Counted from the stretch's first letter, positions 43,216 to 55,188 are shown. The stretch is 64,000 nt of DNA from Dryomyza anilis (GCA_951804985.1 OX638131.1:58186351-58250350), one strand, 5' to 3'. The notes: generated by a model from the letters alone, not told the origin. Numbers and translations: made by a program.

Positions 43216-45051
43216 TAGAAAATAATTCTCGAATCCGACAATATTTTAATAATGGGCCTGAATGTTGATTCCGCTACGGAAAGCAATCCGCTACGGATAG
43301 CAATTTCGATCGAACTTTTCTGCTCGATTGTCATGAATTATTGAATCCGCCGGAACGGAAACCATTTTATCGACAGTTTGAAGTTTACTGCGGATGTGCT
43401 GCGGAAAATAAATTATTTAAAATGTGTTAAAAAATTAATTTAACAAAATTTTAAAATTTAATTTTTTTCAGATGTGCGTACTTTAAATTCTGTGTAGACA
43501 AGCGTCAAGAAACAATTGTGGATCGCTGGACTCCTTCGCAGAATTCGCGCCAATCCGATTTGCAGAGCTCGGTATTCTTACTAGTCTGCCCTCTCGCGTG
43601 ACGCATTCATCCAGAGTAAAATACTTGACGAGTGCGACGGTAGCATTTCCGGCATCATAAATTATCTGACGTTATACGTATAGTGTAGCGTACAGTGCAG
43701 TACCGTTCTTCGATTTTATCGAAATCAATAGAATGCAACTGACCAAGTCGCGGCAACGTACGGAGAAGTGTTCAATAGAATCCGACTGACCGAGCCGCGG
43801 CAGGCGTATGTGGAGATATCTAGAAATCCACGTGAAGGCGATTCAAAATCGCCCTACCTTCTTTTAATAAAAATGCATTTATAAAATAAAACAATTTTTA
43901 AAATTAAGGTGTGCAACGTGAACTTAAGGCCATAATTTTTATTTTTGTAATTTTTGCGATTCTTTTCAAGTAAGATGCAAAAATATAATGGTGTAAAGCT
44001 AACCAATAATTCTAATATATTTTAAGGTCTTTTTCTATGAAAAATCAATGAATGCGCTAACTTACACATACTCTGCGTAGTTGAGCAGCGTGGTAGAGCA
44101 AGTCATACTCAAATTGCTGCGTCCGCATGCACCTGACAACCCTTCTTAGGAATCGGGACGGATCGGTGAAGAGCGCATATTAATTTAATTGTGCCCATGG
44201 GACATACCTCATATATTGAATCGAATGAGGGACGTAGATAAGAAAATCGAGACACGTATCTAAAATTTGATCAGCAGGGATATCGCACGAGGGAAAATGG
44301 AAGAGATAATCACGGAGTATGCAGAATCGGAAGAATCGCGTAATTGTTTTTGTTTGTCTAGCGTTTCGGTCTTACAAGGATTATGACTTCGCGATTGTGA
44401 CGTCACTTCTAAGCGGTTCGACGGCATTCACGAGTGCTGTGCAGCAAACGAGTGGCAGTTGTATCGGGTTACGCATGTCTAAAACTTTTATATATTATTA
44501 AAAACACTTAAATATTTAAGTTCTTTTCACAAAATGTTCTCTTACCGCAATAAAATTTCAACGGGACAAATTCGACAGAAAAATTCGATGTCACGCAATG
44601 AATTCAAAGTTTTATTGTTGTTTTCTTTCGTGACACAATTGAATATAAAACAAAATAATACGCCGATACTAATTCGGGACGGCTCGGTCATTTGGTGTGT
44701 AAACGTGTCTAAAAAATAAACCAAATAGTTTTTAGTTCGGAGCGTGTAAAGTTTTAGAAACATTTGTAAGACTTTTTCACACGTCCATCCTTTTAACAGC
44801 GAAAAGAAAACTCGTGTCCGTCATCGTGTGTTGGTGTGAGGCACGATACAACGCAACAATAAGGCACAAAAAAAAAACAAATTAAAATAAAATTTCTGTA
44901 CAAGTACGCGTTGGCCCAAAAACATACACTCAGGCACGTATACAACGATCGTATATTCGATCAAAAAGGGTAAAGGCTTCACAGCGTAGCTACAACGCCA
45001 CATATAATACAATGGCCATTTTTCGTAGCTACTACGACACATACATACAGC
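43216..45051. other. Anonymous, more balanced stretch
   Basis: No gene recognised. A ~50-base unit recurs directly at about 43729-43775 and 43778-43830 (AATAGAATGCAACTGACCAA / AATAGAATCCGACTGACCGA, each followed by G(T/C)CGCGGCA). Several CpG-containing patches (43480-43860, 44080-44480) differ from the A+T-rich background, but frames are short. It could contain decayed regulatory or host sequence. Confidence 0.35.
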
Positions 45052-45092
45052 GTGTTACAGGCAAGTCGCCTGGCTCGACTTGCCTGTAACAC
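45052..45092. repeat. Perfect 17-bp hairpin with 7-base loop
   Basis: GTGTTACAGGCAAGTCG (45052-45068), loop CCTGGCT, and exact inverse CGACTTGCCTGTAACAC (45076-45092). There is no mismatch in 17 pairs with seven or eight G:C pairs. No T-run follows. Confidence 0.85.
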
Positions 45093-45542
45093 TCTGTAAC
45101 GTTGAAAAGATTTGCTGAAGTCACAATTTTAATAAATTTAAATATCTGGCCCAATTTTTATTTGTGATCACCATATCTACCAGAAACATTCTGCCACAAT
45201 CCGCAAGCAATAGCCGTGCCATGACGCGAGTGTTCTGCAGCGACATCCATTTATTATTTTATATATAAGACCTACGTATAAGACCTACATGAAAATAACA
45301 TATATGGGTTTTTTGTTTTCTTTAATTCATTGTTTTTATATAATTTCACCGATTGCATTAGCATTCCGAAAAGAGATGCAATACGCTTTTGTAAGTCCCA
45401 ATTAATAAACCCATAGAGGAACCTAGTTGCGTTGCGACATAAGCTAAAAGCAATTAAGCAGCAGTGGAAAAAAATATAATAATTTTTGTCAACTCTGGTG
45501 TACGTAATACATGTATGTATGGACCAATACCACAATTGAATA
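45093..45542. other. Short anonymous stretch
   Basis: No recognisable gene; the minus-strand frame of 93 codons at 45272-45553 shows no motif. A+T-rich. Confidence 0.35.
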
Positions 45543-46124
45543 GTTGGGTGCAATAAGGGCGTTATGTGAAAAAGAAGTTTTGAGATATTTGCGTTTAAAG
45601 TTGTTGAAAATCGTATCTCATAAAATAATAAACCTATATTATTGGTTCCAATTTTTTCTTAAAGTTTAAACTTTTTGATTTGTTACGTACTTTTCAAATT
45701 TGTTTTAAAGCTACTATTAATATATAAAATAATTAATTTATATAAATGAATTATACGGCCTTATTGCATAAAATGAGAATTAAATTTGTGTGTATTGAGT
45801 TTTAAAGGTATAAACATTACATAAATGAAAGAAAAAAAGGTAATGGTGCATAATCTAGATATACTTATTGATATGAATGGATATAGATATAAATAACGGT
45901 CAAAATGGCTCAAAACTATATTGACACTGTTAAATACTGACTCTGTAAAATAAATTAAAAATATAAAAAAAATATTTTATAATTTAATGGACAACGCTTT
46001 TATTGCATAAAACGACAAATAAATGTATCTGGGATTTTACAGGAGGATAGTAGGCACTGCTGGGAGCAGTCGGTGCGAATATTGCAAAAAGGGCGTTATA
46101 ATGCACAGCCTTAATGCACCCAAC
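45543..46124. mobile_element. MITE with GTTGGGTGCA ends
   Basis: Left end GTTGGGTGCAATAAGGGCGT; right end in reverse complement GTTGGGTGCATTAAGGCTGT. The subterminal word GGGCGTTAT(A) also occurs near both ends, and TTATTGCATAAAA occurs twice inside (45760, 46000). About 580 bases, no coding sequence, no clear TSD. Confidence 0.65.
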
Positions 46125-46168
46125 GCTTCAATCGCGATTTCACACCGTCAAATACTTTAATCTTTTGG

Positions 46169-46550
46169 TACGAGCTGTTAGTGCACAAGATTCCCGGACT
46201 GATCAGTGACCACTTCATCATAATGGCTTTTTTCATTTTTGTTCATATATGACCAATTTTCAAAAAATAATTCAAAATGTTAAGCATATCGATCCGGTAC
46301 TGGCGGTCATATTTTTATAAACTCTATGCAGTACCAAATCAACGTATGGTTAGTGCACAAAGTTAGTGCACAAGACTCCCGGACTGGCCAGTGGCCACTT
46401 CATCATGATGGCTTTTTTAATATTTTTTATCACATATGACCAATTTTCAAAAAATAATTAAAAATGTTAAGCGTATCATTCCGGTATTGGCGGTCATATT
46501 TTTGAAAAGCCCTATGCAGAACCTAATCAACGTATTAGGGGCTATATCTC
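46169..46550. repeat. Two-unit tandem duplication, period about 192
   Basis: GTTAGTGCACAAGATTCCCG at 46169 recurs as GTTAGTGCACAAGACTCCCG at 46361; both units continue with CACTTCATCAT(A/G)ATGGCTTT, TATGACCAATTTTCAAAAAA and TGGCGGTCATATTTTT. Identity looks near 90%. A trace of a third unit (GTTAGTACACAAG) lies at about 46590. No coding frame. Confidence 0.85.
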
Positions 46551-46859
46551 AAAAACGGGATTAAATTTCACATTACCTGATCAATGTGTTAACGTAAGTT
46601 AGTACACAAGAAATTTTTCTATAAGTTATATGTATATGTAGATATGTAGATATTTATATTTTTAATTTGAATTATTTTTACATTTTAAATCTTATGTATT
46701 AATACTAAATTAAAATACATTAACATTTTTTTTTTTGAATTTTAATTATATTTTCATTTTAAATATTAATTATTAATACTGACATAAAATATATTTAAAA
46801 ATAGTTTTGGAAGTATTTAATTTTTTTTTTTATAATATTTGTTTTAACTTTTATTGATA

Positions 46860-47449
46860 CACTCAAAATAAAAAGTCTGTAACAATAGCAAAAAAAGGTT
46901 GCCAATATAGCAAAAATGTTTGCTGAAAAGAGGCAAGCGCCGGATTCTGCTGAAACAGCAAATGACAGTTTGCTGTTTCAGTGAACTTTTTTTATGCTAT
47001 TAGAGCAGACAATTTTTGCTATTTTAACAAATTTTTTTGCTGTTAACTCCAATTCAAAAATATATTTTTTTTGTGTATTTTATTATTTTTTTTTATTTCT
47101 GATATACTTTTTTAATTTTTAATTTATAATTTTTTATTATATTTATTTTTATGCATTATTATTACGTATAAGAAATATACATCTTAAATAAACATGTTGT
47201 CGAATAAGAGTCTACGAATTATAGACACATTTAGCTGCAGCGTCTCGTGGCTATGTCGCCATCTAGTGCAGGTTAGCTACACTAGCAATATGCACACCAG
47301 TGACACTAGCACTATCTTGATCACTAGCAGAACTAATATTCCCAGCAAACAGTTCGCTATTGCAGATAAAAGTATGTAAATGAAAATTAACTGTGCTTAA
47401 ATTTAGCTGTCAAAGTTTGCTATTAATAGCAGACTTTTTATTTTAAGTG
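46860..47449 (+). mobile_element. MITE, TA-type family with CACTYAAAATA ends, copy 2
   Basis: Starts CACTCAAAATAAAAAGTCTG and ends, inverted, CACTTAAAATAAAAAGTCTG: one difference in 20. TA flanks both ends (46858-46859, 47450-47451), as for Tc1/mariner mobilisation. Inside are hairpins GAAACAGCAAATGACAG.. and GCTATTAATAGC. The copy at 4950-5623 is the same family reversed. Confidence 0.85.
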
Positions 47450-47451
47450 TA

Positions 47452-48460
47452 GTAATGAGTTTGTACCGTCACAGTGTACGCAAGTATCAATGTCAGTGTG
47501 TATAATATTTATTATCGTTTGTTTAATTTTTGTCCTTTAAATACATGGCAGATCTAGTTCTTCTAGTGATTTTTTTAGTATAGCTTCGATAAACTGGCAT
47601 ATAAGTATATACACCACAATTAAATTTATCTTTTCGGAAAGAGTGGGGTATTTTCAAATATTCCCATGCGTTAGTGCTAATATTCTTTATTTTAAATATA
47701 TCGATAAATTTATTGAAAAATAATAGAATTTCTTATAAAGTTTTACCTTTGGGATATATATACGAAAAAGTTTGGTTTCATTGTTAATATACACTATTAT
47801 TGGTGTTCGGCTGTCGAACGAAGTATTGGCAATTGGTGGATTGGGAAACACGAATTGCAATATGGAAATTTCAATTTAATGGATCGAGTTGGTCGCGGTG
47901 AAAATGACAGTTACAATATATAAAATGCAAAGATTTTACCTTATTTCCAGTGATGGCCCTAATATGTGTATGTGTATTTCCGTGTTTTCTTCTGTTGAAG
48001 TGTTTTGTTTATTCCATGTTGTTGTAGGGTAAGTGTCGCGGGACCGAATGGCGTGTTGACGGGAGTTTTGGATTTGTTTATTTGTCGCGATGACGTGGTG
48101 ATCAGTATAAATGTCGCGGAGACGGGTGGGTTTGCGTAGCGTTCGGTTTTATGAAAACGTAACGAGTGACAATATATGCGGCGAACATTGATGGAGCCGA
48201 TATAACACTGATGGATCCATATATTCGCAGCAGTTATCGATATAAATAATCGGTCTGACGGACGAAAATCAGTTTTAACTGATGCACGAGCTCTTGAGCG
48301 ATGATAGTGATGCTCCTCGTCGGGTTTATCAAAGTTCGTACAATTTGCGAATTTTTGCCGTGGTACACTTTGACAGTGGCAGTGGGAATGAATGAGGGTC
48401 TGCCTTAAAAACTTGCTAGGGTTAGCAATGATTCTATGGTTTGTGGAATTGCTTGGGTTA
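47452..48460. other. Anonymous stretch, no gene seen
   Basis: Part of it (47990-48400) is richer in CG words (TGTCGCGG, GTCGCGATGACG) and contains GGGTAAGTGTCGCGG and GTAACGAGTGAC, but no continuous protein. It lies 3' of the gag-like frame on the minus strand and could be retrotransposon non-coding sequence. Confidence 0.35.
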
Positions 48461-48983
48461 TCAGCAGGTCGCTTGTTCCTCGCATTGCTTGCCTTCGCAA
48501 TGGGTCTGTACTGCTTGGGTTCCGGTCGCCTTGGTTGAGTCTAGAATTGCCATGCAAGCTCGTGTGATGCTTCTCATGGCATATCGCAAACCTTTCCTTG
48601 CCGGTGCAGCGATCAATTGCGACCGGGCCAACCAGTTAATGCAGTACTGATACTGCATCACCACCTCATACTTCTCAATCAGGTTCTTCTCCCTGAATCT
48701 GAAGCAGGTGGACAGGCGATGATCTTGGCGGCAAATTCCACACGCCACATGTTGGGTCGAGGGTCGAGTGTGTCGTCCAGTAGAGTCGGTACGATAGATA
48801 GAGTGGGCGGAGTTGGGTCGAGAAAACTTTTTGTTGCGCCAGCTGGTGTTGTTGTTGTGGTTGCCCTCGGTGCAACTGCCACTGATCGTACTGGCATCGT
48901 TGTCGTTGGTTTGGGGGTAAATTCTCGTGTCGAATATGTTGTGAATTAGCGCATACATTTTTCTTTTCTTTATGGTTCTTCAC
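48461..48983 (-). pseudogene. Gag-like zinc-knuckle protein, frameshifted
   Basis: The minus-strand frame (48958-48461) has a Ser/Thr/Asn-rich first part and then VACGICRQDHRLSTCFRFRE and QYQYCINWLARS. In the next frame KERFAICHEKHHTSLHG follows. The spacing C-x2-C-x4-H-x4-C, YCxNxLA and HHTSLH matches the zinc-knuckle end of insect BEL/Pao-type gag proteins; the NCL cysteine is Trp here. A frameshift near 48600 separates the parts. It would bind RNA in the particle. It lies 3' of the BEL pol remnant rather than 5', so it belongs to another copy or a rearranged one. Confidence 0.6.
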
Positions 48984-49596
48984 TATTCATTCAGTTTTGG
49001 ATGTTGCTGTACATATGTTGAGCGCATCATGTTTTTATATCATGTTGTACTCATGTTGTACAGCAACATGTTCATAACATTGTCCCAACGCTTCACGTTG
49101 GCAACAATGATAATAATTTGGCAAAGCGCTAAGCTTTGCATAGAACACACCTCTTTCAGGTTAGCTTGCACAGTTAACAGAAGCTGGCAATAATTTGACA
49201 AAGCGCTAAAGCTTTACTTAGACCACACCTCGTTCAAGAGGCTTGCAATACAATTTTCCATTGCATAATTTTGGGTCTATGTTAAAATAAGTGAAGCAGC
49301 GATTGCCAACAATTCTGATATTTCGCAATTGGTGTCAGCCAAAAACTGCAAGTCGGACTTTCTTCAAAAGTCACGTACACCAAAATTGAGTGAAAGTGAA
49401 AACTCACTAGAACATAGTTGAGAAAGCTTGCAACGAAGGTGTTGTTAATACCTTTCGTTGCAATTTGAAAGATTGTAGTTTAACCAACCTCAAGTGGAAG
49501 TTCTAAAATTGTAAAAGTGTCCTTTAAATAGTAAATGTAATAAAAGTGTTTTTTTCTAAAAATAAAAATAACCACGAGATCATTTACTTCCACGCA
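48984..49596. repeat. Non-coding spacer with imperfect tandem units
   Basis: GGCAA(C/T)AAT..AATTTG(G/A)CAAAGCGCTAA begins units at about 49099 and 49182, each followed by ACACCTC(T/G)TTCA; a palindrome CATGTTGTAC..GTACAGCAACATG lies at 49044-49071. CTTGCAACGAAGGTGTTGTTAATACCTTTCGTTGCAA (arms CAACGAAGG/CCTTTCGTTG) forms another near 49428. The stretch lies between BEL integrase and the gag-like frame and may hold a decayed shared LTR and leader. Confidence 0.4.
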
Positions 49597-49842
49597 TCAT
49601 TTACTTCTACGGGGGTTTTTCCATTTATAGCGTTTATGTAATTCTTTATAATATTCATCTTTCCATCTGTTACAGAAACGGTGGTGTAATATCTTCAGCT
49701 TCTGCAAACGATTTACAACATTTAGGGTCGAGTTGCTTAAATCGGGTTCAGCTGGGGTCAATAACGGAGTACCAATTAGAAAGTGTCCTGGGGTCAAAGG
49801 CGAAAAGGGGTCGTGAATTAATGCAACCTTCAATTCGTGCAA
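49597..49842 (-). pseudogene. BEL/Pao integrase C-terminal end (copy 1)
   Basis: Frame: ALIHDPFSPLTPGHFLIGTP, then FCNRWKDEYYKELHKRYKWK. LTPGHFLIG and the W-x3-Y-x3-L-x2-R-x-KW pattern are landmarks of the end of BEL/Pao integrase. The frame stops 4 residues after KWKN. The integrase core is deleted between this part and the zinc-binding HLHGG segment near 49925. Confidence 0.82.
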
Positions 49843-49892
49843 GTAAAGTCGAAATCTCTTCGAACGTTAATCTTTGACTTGCAGATATCTTT

Positions 49893-52260
49893 TAATAATT
49901 CATAATTCAGCTCGTAGTAGCGTTAAAACTAATTGGTTACCACCATGTAGGGTCACAATATGGGTCAAGAGTTTAGCAAGTCTACAATGATACGCTAAAA
50001 CTACTGGGTGGCGTTCATTATATGTAAGGGTCGGTGATTTTGCTAATCTATCATGTGCTCTAATAGACCTTTAATAGACCTTTAATGTTTATAAATGGGT
50101 TTAGGGTCAGTAGTGAACTTTTGGACGAAATTAGGGTTTTATTCGTCAAAACCGTCGATATATTTATCAGAAAAACACATTTTCTGACTCACTACTATGA
50201 GTTTTTTTTTACCATCTTAATTTCCTCGGGTACTATTTCAATAGTTGAGTGTGTCATTTGAGTACGACGAGATGGTAAACAATTTCTCACAAATCTTAGA
50301 ACGTATGCTAAGACTTTTAATGCTTTTGGAAGTGTGGAAAATCGTTCCAACACATCCTCTTGGGTTGTGATCGCAAATGTCTTAATTGGTTTAAGATCAA
50401 GGGTCGTGTCGATCGGGTCAGTGGACATTGGCCATTCATCTCATACGCACCTTAGCCAACTTGGACCGTTCCACCAGAGTTCATGTTCTGCCAGTTCTAG
50501 CGCAGAACCGCGGCTTGCTACGTCCGCCGGGTTTTCGTGTGAATCGACATGTTGCTAATTTTCGGTAGGCTACAAAAGTAGTCCAAGTTCAGGGCGGTTT
50601 ATTGAGCAGGCTAAGACAATAGTCGAGTCTGTCCAGAAGTACGTATTGTACTGGGTCATTTTAGGTAGAATGGCATCAACCATATTTGCGAGCAAAACAG
50701 AACCGTATAGTTCGAGCCGTGGCAGAAGGGTCGTGACGACAGTACCGTTGGTATCTTGTATGCGAGCATAGACAGCTGCAGCATAGGCCTTTTCTGAGGC
50801 GTCGCGAAATCCGTGAAATTCAGCGTAAACGTCGGGTGCGAAATGAGTCCATCTGGGAATCTCAATTCTGTTTATCGATGGATAACCATCGATAAACGAT
50901 TGCCATCTACTTTGAGTCAAAGGGTTTAGAATATCGTCCCACTCAGTCTTGTCGAGCCATAGCCGTTGCATAATTATTTTGGCGGCCACTATAATAGCGC
51001 TAACCAACCAGCAGAGTCAAACAGCTTCGCAATAGAAGACAAAACTTCGCGTTTTTTGTATGCATCTTTTAGTTCGATGAGTGGGACTTGAAAAAAGAAA
51101 ATATTTTTTTTAGCATTCCATCGAATGCCTAGGGTCTTTGCATTACCGTGACATTGCTCAGATAAATTGAGTAAATCTGTTAGCAACAAGTGTTATTGTG
51201 GCAGATTTTCCAATATTTCGGGTGCACTTTCGCAACCAAAATCCCGCTGATTTTAAAGCAGCGATTAGCTCATCTCGAGAATTAATAGCACTTTCAATCT
51301 TATGAGTGCCTGCCAGAACATCATCTACGTACATACAGTTTCGTAGAATATACGAAGCCTGTGGGTGGGTCTCATGTACGTCTTACGCTAATTGCTGTAG
51401 GGTCCGAATGGCAAGGTAAGGGGCACAGTTAACACCAAATGTAACTGTTTGCAACTCATAATCCTAAATGGGTTCTTCTAAGGATTTCCTAAACAAAATT
51501 CTTTGATAGGGTGAGTGTGCAGGATCAACGCAAATTTGACGATACATTTTTTCAATGTCTGCATTGAAGACAAATTTGAAAAGTCGCCATTTAATAATTT
51601 TCAAAACTAAATTTTGGCGGCCACTATAATTGGCGCTAACTAACCAGCAGGGTCAAACAGCTTCGCAATAGTTCGATGAGTGGGACTTAAAAAAAAAAAA
51701 ATTTTTTAGCATTCCATCGAATGCCTAAGGTCTTTGCATTACCGTGACATTGCTCAGATAAATTGAGAAAATCTGTTAGCAACAAGTGTTCTTGTGGCAG
51801 ATTTTCAAATATTTCGGGTGCATTCCCAACCACTTTCGCAACCAAAATCCTGCTGATTTTAAAGTAGCGATTAGTTCATCTCGAGAATTAATAGCACTTT
51901 CAATATCATGAGATCATTTAGGCTCTTGTCGTTGGCAGTATTGCTGGATGCATTAAATACAACACGCAGCTTTGTTGTGACACGATCGGGTTTTATGATT
52001 GCATGATGTGACAAATAGTAGTGGGTGGGTGTGCAAGATTTAGCTGACGAATGAGTCACTTTTCTCATATGACCAAGTTGCAAATATTCGCAAATTGCAT
52101 GGTCATATTCTGTTTTAACAGCGGGTTTTTTGAGTAAGGACTTTTCATTTCTCATATATTTCGCCATTGCAATATGTCTTGATAGTCTAAGATCAATGCA
52201 ATTTGGTTCTTTAAATGGTATAACGGCCTGAGGGTAATGTTTGTATGAAATTGTTTTCAC
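49893..52260 (-). pseudogene. BEL/Pao pol remnant, copy 1 (rearranged)
   Basis: Minus order: RT start (52260-51900: YLQLGHMRKVTHSS, HHAIIKPDRVTTKLRVVFNA), a duplicated linker unit (51910-51610), RT core (51600-51320: QRILFRKSLEEP, stop, VTFGVNCAPYLAIRTLQQLA, stop, CMYVDDVLAGTHK with YVDD), the second linker unit (51320-50980: NAKTLGIRWNAK, KREVLSSIAKLFDSAGWLA), RNase H-like part (50980-50570: EFHGFRDASEKAYAAAVYAR, LLPRLELYGSVLLANMV, TYFWTDSTIVLA), the pre-integrase segment (50428-50195) and ERHPVVLAYHCRLAKLL with HGGNQLVLTLL near 49925. A one-base deletion near 50990 breaks the RNase H frame relative to copy 2. Confidence 0.88.
50980..51910. repeat. Internal direct duplication in BEL copy 1
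   Basis: The 50980-51310 block (GGCGGCCACTATAAT.., CCATCGAATGCCTAGGGTCT, GCAACAAGTGTTATTGTGGC, TCTCGAGAATTAATAGCACT) recurs at about 51615-51910 with ~40 bases missing near AGCTTCGCAATAG and scattered changes. The same two-unit arrangement occurs in the second BEL copy. Confidence 0.9.
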
Positions 52261-52995
52261 AATTCATATCTGCATTTGAGAGGGTCGTGGATTTTGGTAA
52301 TTCTGGGGCACTCAGGAAGAGGTGCTTACCTTTGTAAATTTTTATAAAATTCGATAAAAGAATTAATTTTGTAAAAAAAAAACTGTATTATAAAAATCAA
52401 TTAAATGATTTTTGGTCGCTATGGGTTAAGCTTTAAAAAATATTTTTGATAAAAAATGGGTCGGATAAATTTGTATAATAGTTTTTCTATAAAAATTGTT
52501 AAATATCAATAAAAATGATTTTGTTTGGTCTAAAATAACCCTTAAAAGGTATAAACGGGTTAAATATTGCTCAATAGGCAATTTCCAAAAAATATGGGAT
52601 AATTTGTTGGTTCCCACGAGTAATTTATAAAATCCCATAAAAACACTATTTTAGTGAACAACGTGGCAACTTTGTATACACTTGACAGCAGCGCTCGTTA
52701 CTGTGAGTGTATTAGTGTTTATGTCTATTTGTTTTATGAGCAAATAAACAAACGAGTGCAGCGGCGTGTAGATAGCTGAAACAAATGAAACAAAAATGTT
52801 TGGCGATTTTGTCAAATAAAATATATTGTAACAATTTAAAAAGTGAAAATAAATAAAAACAATTGGTTTTGTTAAATTACATTTAACACTTTTGTCGAAA
52901 TTAAATTTATTTTAAAAAGATCGTTTCGTATAATACGATCGTTTTGTTCGGGTCGGGTCGGCAAAAAATTCGATTCTTTGCAGATACAATTTGAC
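52261..52995. other. Anonymous stretch, no gene seen
   Basis: A+T-rich DNA; the minus-strand frame of 70 codons at 52426-52638 has no motif. Left of 52300 traces of BEL sequence may continue. Nothing else is identified. Confidence 0.4.
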
Positions 52996-53550
52996 AACCA
53001 GTAGGAAGGTTAGATCACATGGGAAATTTTATAGTAGGTGTTATCATGATAGTTAGGATTATCAAAATTATAGTCATTATAGTCGGTCTAAGCCGACTAT
53101 AAATACCCTACACATATATGTGGTTACCATTCAAAGTGGTATATAGGTCACCAGGGTATACGAGTCCTGAAAATAACTGCAACTCTCAATCGCTGAAGAA
53201 TTTCCATTCATTTGATACCCATATTTACAAATTGGTAGGTGTACCGAATTTCGATTTTTTTTTGGGAATCGCAAGTCGTTTCGTGGGAAAACATTATTTT
53301 CATGTATTTGAGCATGAAGCCAATATATATTTGACCAAAAAAGTTTACCGAAGCACGTATACAGTAAAATTGATCTGTAGATGTAAATTTTATAAGAGTT
53401 ATTTGAATATAAATGGTCAAATCACAGCTCCCAATCTCGCCAATCTTTTCACACATACAGCGTAGGTATATAAGTAATCTAAATTATATGTTATCTAACT
53501 CTTCAATTTTTTAAGTAGTAGGGATTTCATCAGACAGACGGACGGACATA
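52996..53550 (+). repeat. Dispersed fly-type repeat, copy C (3'-truncated)
   Basis: Starts AACCAGTAGGAAGGTTAGAT and follows copies A and B through AGTCGGTCTAAGCCGACTAT, CACATATATGTGG and GGTATATAGGTCACCAGGGT up to GACAGACGGACGGACATA, where homology stops at about 53550. The 3' third with ATCAAGAATATATATA and the terminal GTGTAGGGTAT is missing. Confidence 0.75.
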
Positions 53551-54471
53551 ATCTAAGCATTATTTATTATAAGTATTTTAACTTCAACTATATTATTATA
53601 TAGTTCCGCGTCTCCATCAATGGAGACTAGTAGTCTTATGCTGTATAATTTCGTGAGTGACATATTTCTTCAGATTTTCGCTCACATACGTAATAAAATT
53701 GTCACTCAATGTTCTCAATTTCGCGTTTTCAATCCATGTATTTGGATTTGGCAGAGACAATTTTCAATACAAATGCTTACGTTTTTTTGATAATTTGTGC
53801 ATTTGGCAACTCAAAAAACATGTTTTTGACAATCAAAATAAAAAGAAAACAAATAAAAAAAAACATTGTTCGCAAGATTCCTTGAAAATGTCAAGGTTTA
53901 TTTATCATTACCGTGGCTGTAATTAAAAAAATAATAATTGCCACGGTACTTTAAATGGACGGCAAATGACCAAATAAAGAATATTTTTTGCAGGGGGTTT
54001 CGTGTTAGGGCCTAAAAATAGAGAACTGAAACAGTTTTTCTTTTTTTTTTTGGAGGAAACCGTGAGACCTTTTGGTCAATTTTTTTTTTCGATCACACAT
54101 AGATCATAATTGCGCAGAGTACTGTCTATTTAAATTTTATTCTTGGTGCATTTTCTCACACGAAAGTTATACAAATTCTGAACGATTTTCGTCGATCGAC
54201 GACATACAATACAGCATAAGGCTGTAGTTCTTCTAGATCTACTACTCCGCATCTCATTATATTATCCTTATATATTTCATTGTAAATAAATGAAAAGTCA
54301 CAAATATTGTATTGGTATGCTGCATATTTTTTTTAAAATTAGTTATGCTAATTTATCACTGTAAAATTCGTTAGCTATTTTTTTTAATTTCTTTGTTTAT
54401 TTCTTATATTGTGAAGAAAAGAGAATACAGAAATGGCTGCTGCATATCTGTATTATCACAAATTTTAGTTG
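53551..54471. other. Anonymous stretch
   Basis: No gene. TACCGTGGC at 53911 and GCCACGGTA at 53940 form an imperfect stem around an A+T loop. A 12-base A-run with TTTGGTCAATTTT near 54060 is simple sequence. Confidence 0.4.
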
Positions 54472-54817
54472 TTTGTTATTCTTTCTAAATGAAATACAAA
54501 TAGTGTAGCACATTGAAAGTTATGCTTTTAAGGAGCTAATGCCGACATGTTTATTGAAGACAAGAATGAATACATGTAAGTATACTGGCGAAACTCCAAT
54601 CTAAACATATTATTTTAACAATGGGCCAAGTAATATTGTTTTTATTTGTTATTCTTTCTAAATGAAATACAAAATGTGTAGTACATTGAAAGTTATTCTT
54701 TTAAGGAGCTAATGCCGACATGTTTATTGAAGACAAGAATGAATACATGTAAGTATACTGGCGAAACTCCAATCTAAACATATTATTTAAACAATGGGCC
54801 AAGTAATATTGTTTTTA
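54472..54817. repeat. Tandem duplication, period 173
   Basis: TTTGTTATTCTTTCTAAATG begins units at 54472 and 54645. The units share AGGAGCTAATGCCGACATGT, AATGAATACATGTAAGTATA, GGCGAAACTCCAATCTAAAC and AATGGGCCAAGTAATATTGT with only a handful of differences. No coding frame. The event is recent. Confidence 0.95.
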
Positions 54818-55188
54818 TTACAAAACAGCCTTTGTAGCCTTTATATTTATATTCCCTAGCCATTTTAACAATATCAAAATAAATATCCGAGTCGCGATCA
54901 AACATCCGATTAGCCTCTGATTTTATCATCCGAGCAAATTCCAACGTTGGTTCACCTTGGCTACTTCCAACTTGGCAATTTCCAACTGCACGGATAGAAA
55001 AGATTTCTTTGAATATGTTTGAATGTAATTATAACGTAATTCGAAATCACCATATAAATATTAGGAGTAAAATCTAATACATTATAATTGAATTGTATAA
55101 TTATTTTGTTAAGATTGAAATATAATTATACGATATTTAAATATAAATTGCTTTAATCGCGAATTTACATTATATTAATGCTTCTGTA
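54818..55188. other. Anonymous A+T-rich stretch
   Basis: No recognisable gene or repeat. It ends at the TA target site of the next element. Confidence 0.4.

Noticed and set aside
48617..48949. Plus-strand 110-residue frame
   Set aside because: Antisense of the zinc-knuckle gag-like frame; Val/Gly-rich with no motif.
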